Source: Candidatus Heimdallarchaeota archaeon AB_125 (lineage in GTDB: Archaea > Asgardarchaeota > Heimdallarchaeia > Heimdallarchaeales > Heimdallarchaeaceae). From it: a DNA stretch of 8,551 nucleotides. Positions 1-5,604 of the stretch are shown one piece after another. Position 1 is the stretch's first letter. The number at the start of each line of letters is the position of its first letter. The position numbers and the translations under genes were made by a program. The notes under the pieces were generated by a model, which was given only the letters and a program-made list of their open reading frames with translations, ran no database searches and had not been told where the DNA came from. The stretch is from contig MEHH01000103.1 of the NCBI GenBank assembly GCA_001940755.1, positions 1 through 8,551 on the forward strand, read 5' to 3'.

Positions 1-657
1 GATCAATGTATTGAATATGGAATATTGTATCTTGGAGGAGATTTGAATGAATCAGATGATATTATAGTAGATTTAATTTCATTTGGAGTATGTGATAAAG
101 AAAAACTTCTTCCTAGAAAAGGTGCCAAAAATGGAGATTTAATTTTTTCAACAGGACTCTTTGGATTAACTACTTTGGGATTCAGAAAGCTATTACACAA
201 TGAACAAATACCAGCAGAACTAAACGAATTAGTATTACCAGCTATTCTTGAACCAAAAGCAAAAGTGAATTTTCTGAAATTGTTTAAAGTTACATCAATC
301 AATACATGTATGGATTGTTCTGATGGTTTGTTTATAACTTTGAAAGAGATGTCAGAAGTAAACAATATGGGAATCGATGTAACTAAAGTACCAATTCATC
401 CTGCAGTGAACTCTTATGCAAAAGCTGAAAATCTGAATCCATTGGATCTGGTTTTTAACGGAGGAGAAGAATTTGAACTTATTTTTTCAATTACTCCAGA
501 AATGGAAGATGAATTGTTAAAACAATCAAAAAATACTAATTTGTTTATACAGAAGATTGGTTGTTTTAGTTCAAATCATGAAGATATCATAATCTTAGAT
601 AAGGAATACTCAATGTACAGTTTGTCAAATGAAGGATTTGAACATTTTAAGACATGA
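1..657 (+). CDS. thiL: Thiamine-monophosphate kinase, C-terminal part (5' end outside window)
   Basis: ThiL phosphorylates thiamine monophosphate with ATP to give thiamine diphosphate, the last step of cofactor synthesis, in the cytosol. The frame is open from base 1 and gives 218 residues. The family is usually about 300-340 aa, so roughly the first 100 residues, with the early acidic metal-binding motifs, lie left of the window. Seen here in order: a GGD(L)N motif at residues 12-16 of the fragment (family GGDTT/GGDTN), CMDCSDGL at 103-110 (family (S/A)xDxSDGL), and GGEEFEL at 154-160 (family GGEDYEL). These are signatures of the PurM/ThiL-like ATP-binding fold. The gene ends in TGA, and enolase follows 53 bp later on the same strand. 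A TTG at base 25 could be taken for a start, but it sits just before the conserved GGD motif and the frame is open before it. Other members of the AIR-synthase superfamily are less likely given the GGEEFEL motif. Confidence 0.9.
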   Translation, partial: DQCIEYGILYLGGDLNESDDIIVDLISFGVCDKEKLLPRKGAKNGDLIFSTGLFGLTTLGFRKLLHNEQIPAELNELVLPAILEPKAKVNFLKLFKVTSINTCMDCSDGLFITLKEMSEVNNMGIDVTKVPIHPAVNSYAKAENLNPLDLVFNGGEEFELIFSITPEMEDELLKQSKNTNLFIQKIGCFSSNHEDIIILDKEYSMYSLSNEGFEHFKT

Positions 658-704
658 GAGTACAATGAAAAATCCTTAATAAGCACTCTTTATTTTTTTC
701 TTTG
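657..704 (+). terminator. Possible thiL 3' end: weak hairpin plus T-rich tract
   Basis: AGAGT at 657-661 can pair with ACTCT at 685-689 across a 23-nt loop. A T-rich run (TTTATTTTTTTCTTT) follows at about 689-703. A five-pair stem is weak, but archaeal termination needs mainly the U-rich tract, so this is a plausible thiL 3' end. It overlaps the short region just upstream of the enolase start, so readthrough into enolase is also possible. Confidence 0.4.
676..682 (+). promoter_or_regulatory. Candidate TATA box for enolase
   Basis: TTAATAA is centred about 32 nt upstream of the enolase ATG at 711. Archaeal TATA boxes sit about 26 nt before the transcription start, so this would give a leader of only a few nucleotides. 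No Shine-Dalgarno-like sequence precedes the ATG, which agrees with a leaderless or near-leaderless mRNA. In AT-rich DNA such a match can occur by chance. Confidence 0.35.
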
Positions 705-710
705 ATTAAT

Positions 711-1961
711 ATGTCTAAAATAACAAAAATCGTTCCTCGTGAGATAATAGATTCAAGAGGAAACCCTACTGTTGAGGTAGATGTTTATACATCTGAAGGC
801 TTTGGTCGTGCCTTAGTACCTTCAGGTGCTTCTACTGGAGAACATGAGGCACTCGAACTAAGAGATAAAGACAAGAGGTTTCTTGGAAAAGGTGTCTTAA
901 AAGCTTTAGAAAATATAAACAAGCTAATTGCTCCTAAAGTAATTGGGATGGAAGTTACTGAACAGGAAGCAATTGACAATTTGATGTTGGAGATTGATGG
1001 AACAGAAAACAAGTCTAAGCTTGGAGCGAATGCAATGCTTGGTGTCTCATTAGCTGCATGTAAAGCTGCAGCAAATGGGTTGAATCTTCCAATTTATGAA
1101 TATCTGAATAGAGAAGCAACAAGCCTACCTGTTCCTATGCTGAATGTTATTAATGGTGGAAAACACGCTGGAGGGAATCTAAAAATTCAGGAATTCATGC
1201 TTATTCCACATGGTTTCAAGAAATACAATGAAGCATTAAGAGCGATTTGTGAAGTCTATCAGGTTCTAAGGAATAATTTGAAGAAATTTGGACCATCTGC
1301 AATAAACTTAGGTGACGAAGGTGGATTTGGTAGTCCGGTTGATACTGCTCCTGAGGCGTTAGATATGCTTGTTGAAGCCATTGAAGATGCGGGATATAAA
1401 CCTGGTAAACAAATCTCAATTGGTCTGGATTCTGCAGCTTCGGAATTCTTTGAAGATTCTTTATATGAAGTTGATGGAAAGAAATTAACTGGTAGTGAAC
1501 TTGTCGACTATTATATTGATCTAGCAGAAAGATATCCAATAATTTCTATGGAAGATCCATTTGATGAAAATGACTTTGATTCTTTTGCAGAATTACATGC
1601 AAAGTTACCAGATATATCCGTAGTTGCTGATGATTTAACAGTTACAAATCCTAAGCGAATACAAATGGCGATTGACAAGAAAGCAGCAAATTATCTTCTG
1701 TTAAAGGTAAATCAAATAGGTACATTAACAGAATCAATTCAAGCTGCTAATCTAGCTCGTGATAATGGTTGGGGAATTAATATTTCTCACAGATCGGGAG
1801 AAACTGAAGATGCATTTATTGCTGATTTAGCCGTTGCTCTTGGTGCTGAGAGAATAAAAACTGGTGCTCCAGCTAGAGGAGAACGAACTGCTAAATATAA
1901 TCAATTACTACGTATTGAAGAACAGCTAGGAGATAAAGCAAACTATCTAGGAAGCAAATAG
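711..1961 (+). CDS. eno: Enolase (phosphopyruvate hydratase)
   Basis: Enolase interconverts 2-phosphoglycerate and phosphoenolpyruvate in glycolysis and gluconeogenesis, with two Mg2+ per active site. The product is 416 aa, full length for the family. The flexible-loop motif SGASTGEHEALELRD is at 38-52. INGGKHAGG...QEFM contains His152 and Glu161. Glu203 lies in GDEGGFG. The Mg ligands should be Asp240 (GLDSAASEF), Glu281 (SMEDPFD) and Asp307 (ADDLTVTNP). Lys332 (LLKVNQIGT) is the expected catalytic base, followed by SHRSGETED at 359-367 and Lys383 in KTGAPARGER. All expected catalytic residues are present. The ATG at 711 is preferred over an in-frame TTG at 702 because MSKITKI leads straight into the conserved REIIDSRGNPT. 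The stretch from about residue 304 to 405 resembles the eukaryotic enzyme (see findings). T-rich sequence follows the stop. Confidence 0.97.
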   Translation: MSKITKIVPREIIDSRGNPTVEVDVYTSEGFGRALVPSGASTGEHEALELRDKDKRFLGKGVLKALENINKLIAPKVIGMEVTEQEAIDNLMLEIDGTENKSKLGANAMLGVSLAACKAAANGLNLPIYEYLNREATSLPVPMLNVINGGKHAGGNLKIQEFMLIPHGFKKYNEALRAICEVYQVLRNNLKKFGPSAINLGDEGGFGSPVDTAPEALDMLVEAIEDAGYKPGKQISIGLDSAASEFFEDSLYEVDGKKLTGSELVDYYIDLAERYPIISMEDPFDENDFDSFAELHAKLPDISVVADDLTVTNPKRIQMAIDKKAANYLLLKVNQIGTLTESIQAANLARDNGWGINISHRSGETEDAFIADLAVALGAERIKTGAPARGERTAKYNQLLRIEEQLGDKANYLGSK

Positions 1962-1983
1962 TTTGTTTCCTTCTATTTTTCTA
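1962..1983 (+). terminator. T-rich 3' end of enolase
   Basis: Directly after the TAG stop the sequence is pyrimidine-rich with short T runs (TTTGTTTCC, TATTTTTCT). A second T7 run lies at about 2016-2022, before the peptidase gene. I see no strong hairpin. U-rich tracts of this kind are the known archaeal termination signal and the site of aCPSF1/FttA action. Confidence 0.45.
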
Positions 1984-2034
1984 TTCAATGGATAACATTT
2001 TTGAATACTATTTCATTTTTTTAGATGATATTAA

Positions 2035-3552
2035 ATGAGTAAGGAATATGATACACTATTAGAAAACTATCAAGAAATTCAATTACTAAATTCAATGGGT
2101 GGAGTATTGTACTGGGACATGAATACCTACATGCCCCCTGCAGCAATTGGACAAAGAGCAAAGCAATTCCAGTATATAAGTCAAAAAACCCATGGTTTAG
2201 CGACTAGACCTGAAGTAGGTAAGATGTTGGAGGTATGTGAAAAAGATACTTCTCTTGATGATCTCCAAAGAAGAAATGTTGAATTGATAAGAAGAGCTTA
2301 TGATGATCGAACAATTCTTCCATCAGAGTTAGTTGGAAAACTTGCTGCACAATCAAACAAAACTCTTGAAGTATGGAAAAAAGCTAAAGCAAAATCTGAT
2401 TTTCAAATGGTTCTTCCTGATTTAGAAGATTTGTTTGCTCTTAATGATGAAGCTAACAACCTATTAGCAAAATCCAAGAATATGGATGATTCTTTTAATG
2501 CACTAATAGATAGTCGAGATAAGGGTTTTGGAGTAAAATTACTCACTAAACTATTTGATGAAATGAAATCATTTCTTATCCCATTTATTAAGAAATGCAC
2601 TGAATCGGAAATAAAACCCGATAGATCATTCCTTTCTAGAAAAGTTCCACGATCGGCACAAGTGAAAATGGTTGAAAACATTTCACGTTTCTTAGAATAC
2701 GATTTTTATTCTGAAAACGCAGTAGGAAATATAGCTGAAGTTGAACATCCATTAACTATAGGAGGGGGATTTAAAGACGTTAGAGTTACAGTAAAATATC
2801 ACGAAGATTATGTTCTATCTGCTTTTCTAGCTGGTGCTCATGAATGCGGACATGCTATCCATAGTTTACAAGGAAAAGAAGAGTGGTTTAATCAACCTAT
2901 CTACCGCATGGCATCTCCAAGTTTCGGGGAATCTCAATCTAGATTTCTTGAGAACATTATTGCAAGCTCAAAAGAATTTTGGAAATACTATTATCCTCAG
3001 TTTCAAAAAGATACAGAAGGTGTTTTCAAGGATGTTTCTTTAGAAGACTTTTACTTTGCTCTAAATGCAGTGAATCCTGGTTTTGTAAGAATACAAGCTG
3101 ATGAAGTTACTTACATTTTACATATAATAATCCGTTTTGAGATAGAACGAGATTGGTTTGCAGGGAAAATAGATACTAAAGACTTACCTCAAGTTTGGAA
3201 TGAAAAATATAAACAATATTTAGGAGTAACTGTTCCAAATGATACTTTAGGATTAATGCAAGATTTGCATTGGTACAGCCAATATTACGGTTACTTCTTT
3301 GGTTATGGAATCGGTGATTTAATATCCTCTCAAATGACTGCTAAGATATCTAAGGATTTACCTAACTGGAAAGTTTCCCTAGAGGGCGGTAAATTTACCC
3401 CAATACGTAAGTGGCTTGAAACTAATGTACATCAGAGAGGTGGGACTTTGGACTGTTTGGATATGGTGAAAAGCATAACAGGTGAAGATCTCTCACCAAA
3501 GTATCACATTGAGTATCTTAAAGAAAAATTCTCACCTTTGTATCAAATATAA
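2035..3552 (+). CDS. M32-family metallocarboxypeptidase (Taq/Pfu carboxypeptidase type)
   Basis: A cytosolic zinc carboxypeptidase that trims C-terminal residues from peptides, probably in peptide turnover. It is 505 aa, the usual family length, and has no signal peptide. The family motifs occur in order: WDMNTYMPP at 27-35; HPL at 238-240 (family HPF); DVRVT at 248-252; the zinc-binding HECGH at 269-273 (ligands His269 and His273, general base Glu270); GESQS at 298-302 (family HESQS, third ligand Glu299); the VRIQADEVTY region at 351-360; and QDLHW at 409-413 followed by GYFFGYGIGDL (family GYFPxYxLGN). The ATG at 2035 has no convincing ribosome-binding site. Unusual points are Gly298 in place of the motif histidine and Phe for Pro in GYFP. 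The zinc site is intact, so activity is expected. It lies 73 bp after enolase and is probably a separate or loosely linked unit. Confidence 0.95.
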   Translation: MSKEYDTLLENYQEIQLLNSMGGVLYWDMNTYMPPAAIGQRAKQFQYISQKTHGLATRPEVGKMLEVCEKDTSLDDLQRRNVELIRRAYDDRTILPSELVGKLAAQSNKTLEVWKKAKAKSDFQMVLPDLEDLFALNDEANNLLAKSKNMDDSFNALIDSRDKGFGVKLLTKLFDEMKSFLIPFIKKCTESEIKPDRSFLSRKVPRSAQVKMVENISRFLEYDFYSENAVGNIAEVEHPLTIGGGFKDVRVTVKYHEDYVLSAFLAGAHECGHAIHSLQGKEEWFNQPIYRMASPSFGESQSRFLENIIASSKEFWKYYYPQFQKDTEGVFKDVSLEDFYFALNAVNPGFVRIQADEVTYILHIIIRFEIERDWFAGKIDTKDLPQVWNEKYKQYLGVTVPNDTLGLMQDLHWYSQYYGYFFGYGIGDLISSQMTAKISKDLPNWKVSLEGGKFTPIRKWLETNVHQRGGTLDCLDMVKSITGEDLSPKYHIEYLKEKFSPLYQI

Positions 3553-3562
3553 AAACTATGTC

Positions 3563-3594
3563 AGATTTAAAAAAATGAAAACAGAAGAAAGTTT
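3563..3594 (-). terminator. T-rich 3' end of the bactofilin-like gene
   Basis: Read on the minus strand, the 42-bp gap between the two convergent genes holds GTTTTCATTTTTTTAAATC, with a T7 run at 3575-3569, just after the TAG stop. It is a good U-rich termination signal for the minus-strand gene. The plus-strand peptidase gene has no T run of its own in the gap, so its transcript probably runs into the antisense of the bactofilin-like gene. Confidence 0.5.
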
Positions 3595-4497
3595 CTAGAG
3601 TTTAATATCATCTTGAGATACTTTCTTAGGGTCTTTCATTAACCTTACACTATCAGCCATAAAGAGATCTTCAACATAATATACTGTTCCTTCTACTAGT
3701 GTATTTGGGCCTAGTTTTACAGTTCTAGCTTTAATATCTTTAATCACTCTAACATCTTGGATGTCAACTTCGTTATGAGCTATAATACTTCCCTGAACAG
3801 TAACTAGTTTTTTTGCTTTCCTGAAAAAGAAAGATTCAAAAACAGTTCTTCTCCCCTCGATTAATACATTTTCACATATGATGTTTTTCTCAATTCGTGC
3901 TTTTCCACCAATTTTAATTGAATTTTCAGAAAGCAAATTAGCTCTTATTGTTGTGGAACCAGTAAGAGTAGCACCTTTTATAGCTTGAGTGTTTTTGTCA
4001 CTTCTATATGATCCGGTAACTGTAAGATGTCCTTGAACTACAGTTTCACCATAAATTTTAGCTGATCCACTAAATGAAGCATTTTCATCAGCATTCAAAT
4101 CCTTATCACATCTGAAAGAACCTGAACATTTGACTTCTCCATGTGCAAGTACATTTCCATATGCTTTAATTGCTCCTGAACAACGCAAAGAGTTACATTC
4201 AACGTCTCCAGATATCTTACCAGCCCCAGAGATTCTTATATCTCTCTCAATTTTACCTCCTGATATTGTGGCCGCACCTGAAACTGAAACAGAATCTTGA
4301 GTGAATGTTTTTGCTCCAGATACTTTTATGTCAGGTGCATCTTTTCTAAATTCAAACTCTTGTCTAGTTGCCTTTAATTTCTGAGTATATCTTTCCTTTA
4401 ACTCAGCATAACTAGCTTTATCGATATCTCCTTCATTCATTCTTTTTTCTAGGAGTTCTAAGAGTTCTTTGTACATTCTTATGTCATTCTGACTCAT
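3595..4497 (-). CDS. Bactofilin-like (polymer-forming) beta-solenoid protein with helical N-terminus
   Basis: A 300-aa protein that I assign to the bactofilin/polymer-forming group by pattern, not by a single motif. Residues 8-42 are predicted amphipathic helix resembling a SHOCT segment (LLELLEKRMNEGDIDKASY...). From about 57 to 285 there is a repetitive, beta-rich region without large hydrophobic blocks. Ser/Thr-Gly pairs recur at 60, 73, 90, 107, 125, 143, 161 and 179, with GG at 197-198 and EG at 214-215. The 17-18-residue period is what one turn of a right-handed beta-helix would give. Cysteines at 101, 106, 124 and 130 fall inside the rungs. A FFFRKAKK patch at 223-230 is an aromatic/basic spot that might mediate contact or membrane association. 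No signal peptide or membrane segment is seen. Bactofilins polymerise into cytoskeletal scaffolds, and archaeal relatives (halofilins) affect cell shape; that role here is inference. The start is supported by AGGTGA five nucleotides before the ATG. Confidence 0.75.
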   Translation of the reverse strand: MSQNDIRMYKELLELLEKRMNEGDIDKASYAELKERYTQKLKATRQEFEFRKDAPDIKVSGAKTFTQDSVSVSGAATISGGKIERDIRISGAGKISGDVECNSLRCSGAIKAYGNVLAHGEVKCSGSFRCDKDLNADENASFSGSAKIYGETVVQGHLTVTGSYRSDKNTQAIKGATLTGSTTIRANLLSENSIKIGGKARIEKNIICENVLIEGRRTVFESFFFRKAKKLVTVQGSIIAHNEVDIQDVRVIKDIKARTVKLGPNTLVEGTVYYVEDLFMADSVRLMKDPKKVSQDDIKL

Positions 4498-4501
4498 TCT
4501 T

Positions 4502-4507
4502 TCACCT
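4502..4507 (-). promoter_or_regulatory. Shine-Dalgarno site of the bactofilin-like gene
   Basis: AGGTGA on the minus strand lies 4-5 nt before the ATG at 4497 and matches the anti-Shine-Dalgarno end of 16S rRNA. It fixes this start. Several other genes in the window lack such a site. Confidence 0.7.
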
Positions 4508-4526
4508 TAATACTATCTTAACAGCA

Positions 4527-4536
4527 TTTTATATAA
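4527..4536 (-). promoter_or_regulatory. TATA box of the bactofilin-like gene
   Basis: TTATATAAAA on the minus strand is the best TATA match in the window. Its centre predicts transcription starting near 4506-4508, leaving a leader of about 10 nt that just keeps the AGGTGA ribosome-binding site. Confidence 0.6.
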
Positions 4537-4565
4537 TGTTTATTTTAATCAACTAGGAAATGAAC

Positions 4566-4606
4566 TTAAATCTAAAGTTTTAAGCTTAAACCGAGAAGTT
4601 TAAACC
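4566..4606. repeat. Palindromes and TTAAAYC direct repeats in a divergent promoter (candidate operator)
   Basis: Within the 145-bp gap between divergent genes lie a perfect 12-bp palindrome TTTAAGCTTAAA (4579-4590) and a perfect 8-bp palindrome GTTTAAAC (4598-4605). The word TTAAAYC occurs three times in one orientation, starting at 4566, 4586 and 4600. The cluster sits between the two predicted TATA boxes, where a dimeric winged-helix protein such as the adjacent HTH gene product could control both directions. No binding data exist here, and AT-rich words recur by chance. Confidence 0.45.
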
Positions 4607-4613
4607 AACAACA

Positions 4614-4620
4614 ATTTAAG
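4614..4620 (+). promoter_or_regulatory. Candidate TATA box of the HTH-PUA operon
   Basis: ATTTAAG is centred 26 nt before the ATG at 4643, exactly the spacing for a leaderless archaeal transcript. No Shine-Dalgarno-like sequence precedes that ATG. GTTTAAAC at 4598-4605 would then occupy the region just upstream of the TATA box, or could itself be an alternative TATA element. Confidence 0.45.
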
Positions 4621-4642
4621 TAGAAAGATAAAAGTTTGATAT

Positions 4643-5086
4643 ATGTCAGAAATTATAGATGATTCTCAAGAGGAAATTCCTATTGTAGACACCATTTATT
4701 CAATTTTCCGAGATAGTACCAGGAGGAAAATTCTCACTCTTTTAGGGAATATGAAATTAACAGCAGATGAACTAACTAAAGAATTAGGTATCTCAAGACC
4801 TGCTGTTGAAAAACATCTAAAACAAATGTTGGAAATCGGTCTAATAGAGAGAAAAGCTGACACATATCCAACCTTGAAATATATTTACACTATACCTTCA
4901 CCTGGTTTAGAATTACTTTCCAATGTGCGAGATTCAATCGATACATTCATTTCTTCATTAAGAGAAGAATATACGCGAAGACTTGAAAATGAAGAACAAA
5001 TGTATGTTCTTGGGATGTCCTCAAAAGATAGATATGAGGCAATCAAGAAGTCATATAGTTCTATTCTTGAAAGATTACAGAAATAA
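4643..5086 (+). CDS. ArsR-like winged-helix transcriptional regulator
   Basis: A 147-aa DNA-binding protein. Residues 16-36 (TIYSIFRDSTRRKILTLL) form the typical first helix of ArsR-type regulators (F/L-x-D-xTRRxIL). TADELTKELGI at 40-50 is the second helix, SRPAVEKHLKQMLEIGLI at 51-68 the recognition helix, and 69-84 the wing (KADTYPTLKYIYTI). Residues 87-147 are helical and charged, probably the dimerisation part. I see no cysteine or histidine cluster, so a metal-sensing role is unlikely and the ligand, if any, is unknown. It begins an operon with the PUA protein gene 19 bp downstream and faces the bactofilin-like gene across a shared promoter region with palindromes, so autoregulation or control of that neighbour is plausible but unproven. 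Confidence 0.88.
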   Translation: MSEIIDDSQEEIPIVDTIYSIFRDSTRRKILTLLGNMKLTADELTKELGISRPAVEKHLKQMLEIGLIERKADTYPTLKYIYTIPSPGLELLSNVRDSIDTFISSLREEYTRRLENEEQMYVLGMSSKDRYEAIKKSYSSILERLQK

Positions 5087-5105
5087 TTCTTTGGAATGTA
5101 TTGAT

Positions 5106-5597
5106 ATGCAAGTAAAAGCTAGAAATCACCTTTCTAAAAAAGATAAAAGAACACTATTTGCTCAATTAGCTGATTTATTTGGAGAGGAAGTAGAAGATTC
5201 TATAAAACGAGATTTAATTATTGAAGAAGTTAGGACAAACGAAGGAACGTATATAGTGGCTAATCGTAGAATTTGGGTTTTTGAGTATGAAAATAAAAAA
5301 ATACCCACCATACACTATTTGCGTAATCATGCTTACTCTCTTCCAAAAATAGTGGTGGATATTGGTGCGATCAGATTCATTACTAATGGTGCAGATGTTA
5401 TGTCTCCAGGGATTGTCTTTTTCGATGAATCAATAAGATCAGGATCAATAGTTATCATTCACGAAGAAAAAGCTAATTCTATTCTTGGAGTAGGACAATC
5501 ATTAGTTTCTTCAGAAGATTTTTCGAAGACAAAAAAGGGAAAAGTAATCAAGAATCTCCATCATCTAAGAGATTCTATTTGGGGATATCAGTTTTAA
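5106..5597 (+). CDS. MCT-1/Tma20-like PUA-domain RNA-binding protein
   Basis: A 163-aa protein with the layout of the archaeal homologues of eukaryotic MCT-1 (MCTS1/Tma20): an N-terminal pre-PUA domain (about 1-78; LSKKDKRTLFAQLADLFG near the start, PTIHYLR at 67-73) and a C-terminal PUA domain (about 80-158). The PUA signature VDIGAIRFITNGADVMSPGI at 84-103 parallels the MCT-1 sequence with DKGAIKFVLSGANIMCPG. It is followed by ILGVGQSLVSSEDF and NLHHLRDSIW, again like MCT-1. In eukaryotes MCT-1 with DENR binds the small ribosomal subunit in non-canonical initiation and recycling; the archaeal role is less clear. The frame is open further upstream (to 4983), but that part overlaps the HTH gene and has no family resemblance, so the ATG at 5106, 19 bp after the HTH stop, is chosen. 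It ends 7 bp from the convergent aCPSF1 gene. Confidence 0.88.
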   Translation: MQVKARNHLSKKDKRTLFAQLADLFGEEVEDSIKRDLIIEEVRTNEGTYIVANRRIWVFEYENKKIPTIHYLRNHAYSLPKIVVDIGAIRFITNGADVMSPGIVFFDESIRSGSIVIIHEEKANSILGVGQSLVSSEDFSKTKKGKVIKNLHHLRDSIWGYQF

Positions 5598-5604
5598 TCA
5601 TTCA

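Noticed and set aside
3..365. Minus-strand open frame antisense to thiL
   Set aside because: The plus-strand frame carries the conserved ThiL motifs; the antisense product has no recognisable pattern.
702..710. TTG at 702 as the enolase start
   Set aside because: The ATG at 711 begins the standard enolase N-terminus; the three extra residues add nothing conserved.
785..1539. Two minus-strand open frames inside enolase
   Set aside because: They are complements of a strongly conserved enzyme and have low-complexity composition.
2021..2040. Box C-like AGATGAT just before the peptidase gene, as a possible C/D RNA
   Set aside because: No matching box D, C' or D' at suitable spacing is visible.
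2403..3043. Short frames on both strands inside the peptidase gene
   Set aside because: They overlap fully with the M32 coding frame and show no family features.
4983..5105. N-terminal extension of the PUA gene into the HTH gene
   Set aside because: The extra 41 residues lie in a shifted frame of the HTH coding region and do not resemble MCT-1-like proteins; ATG 5106 gives the normal family length.
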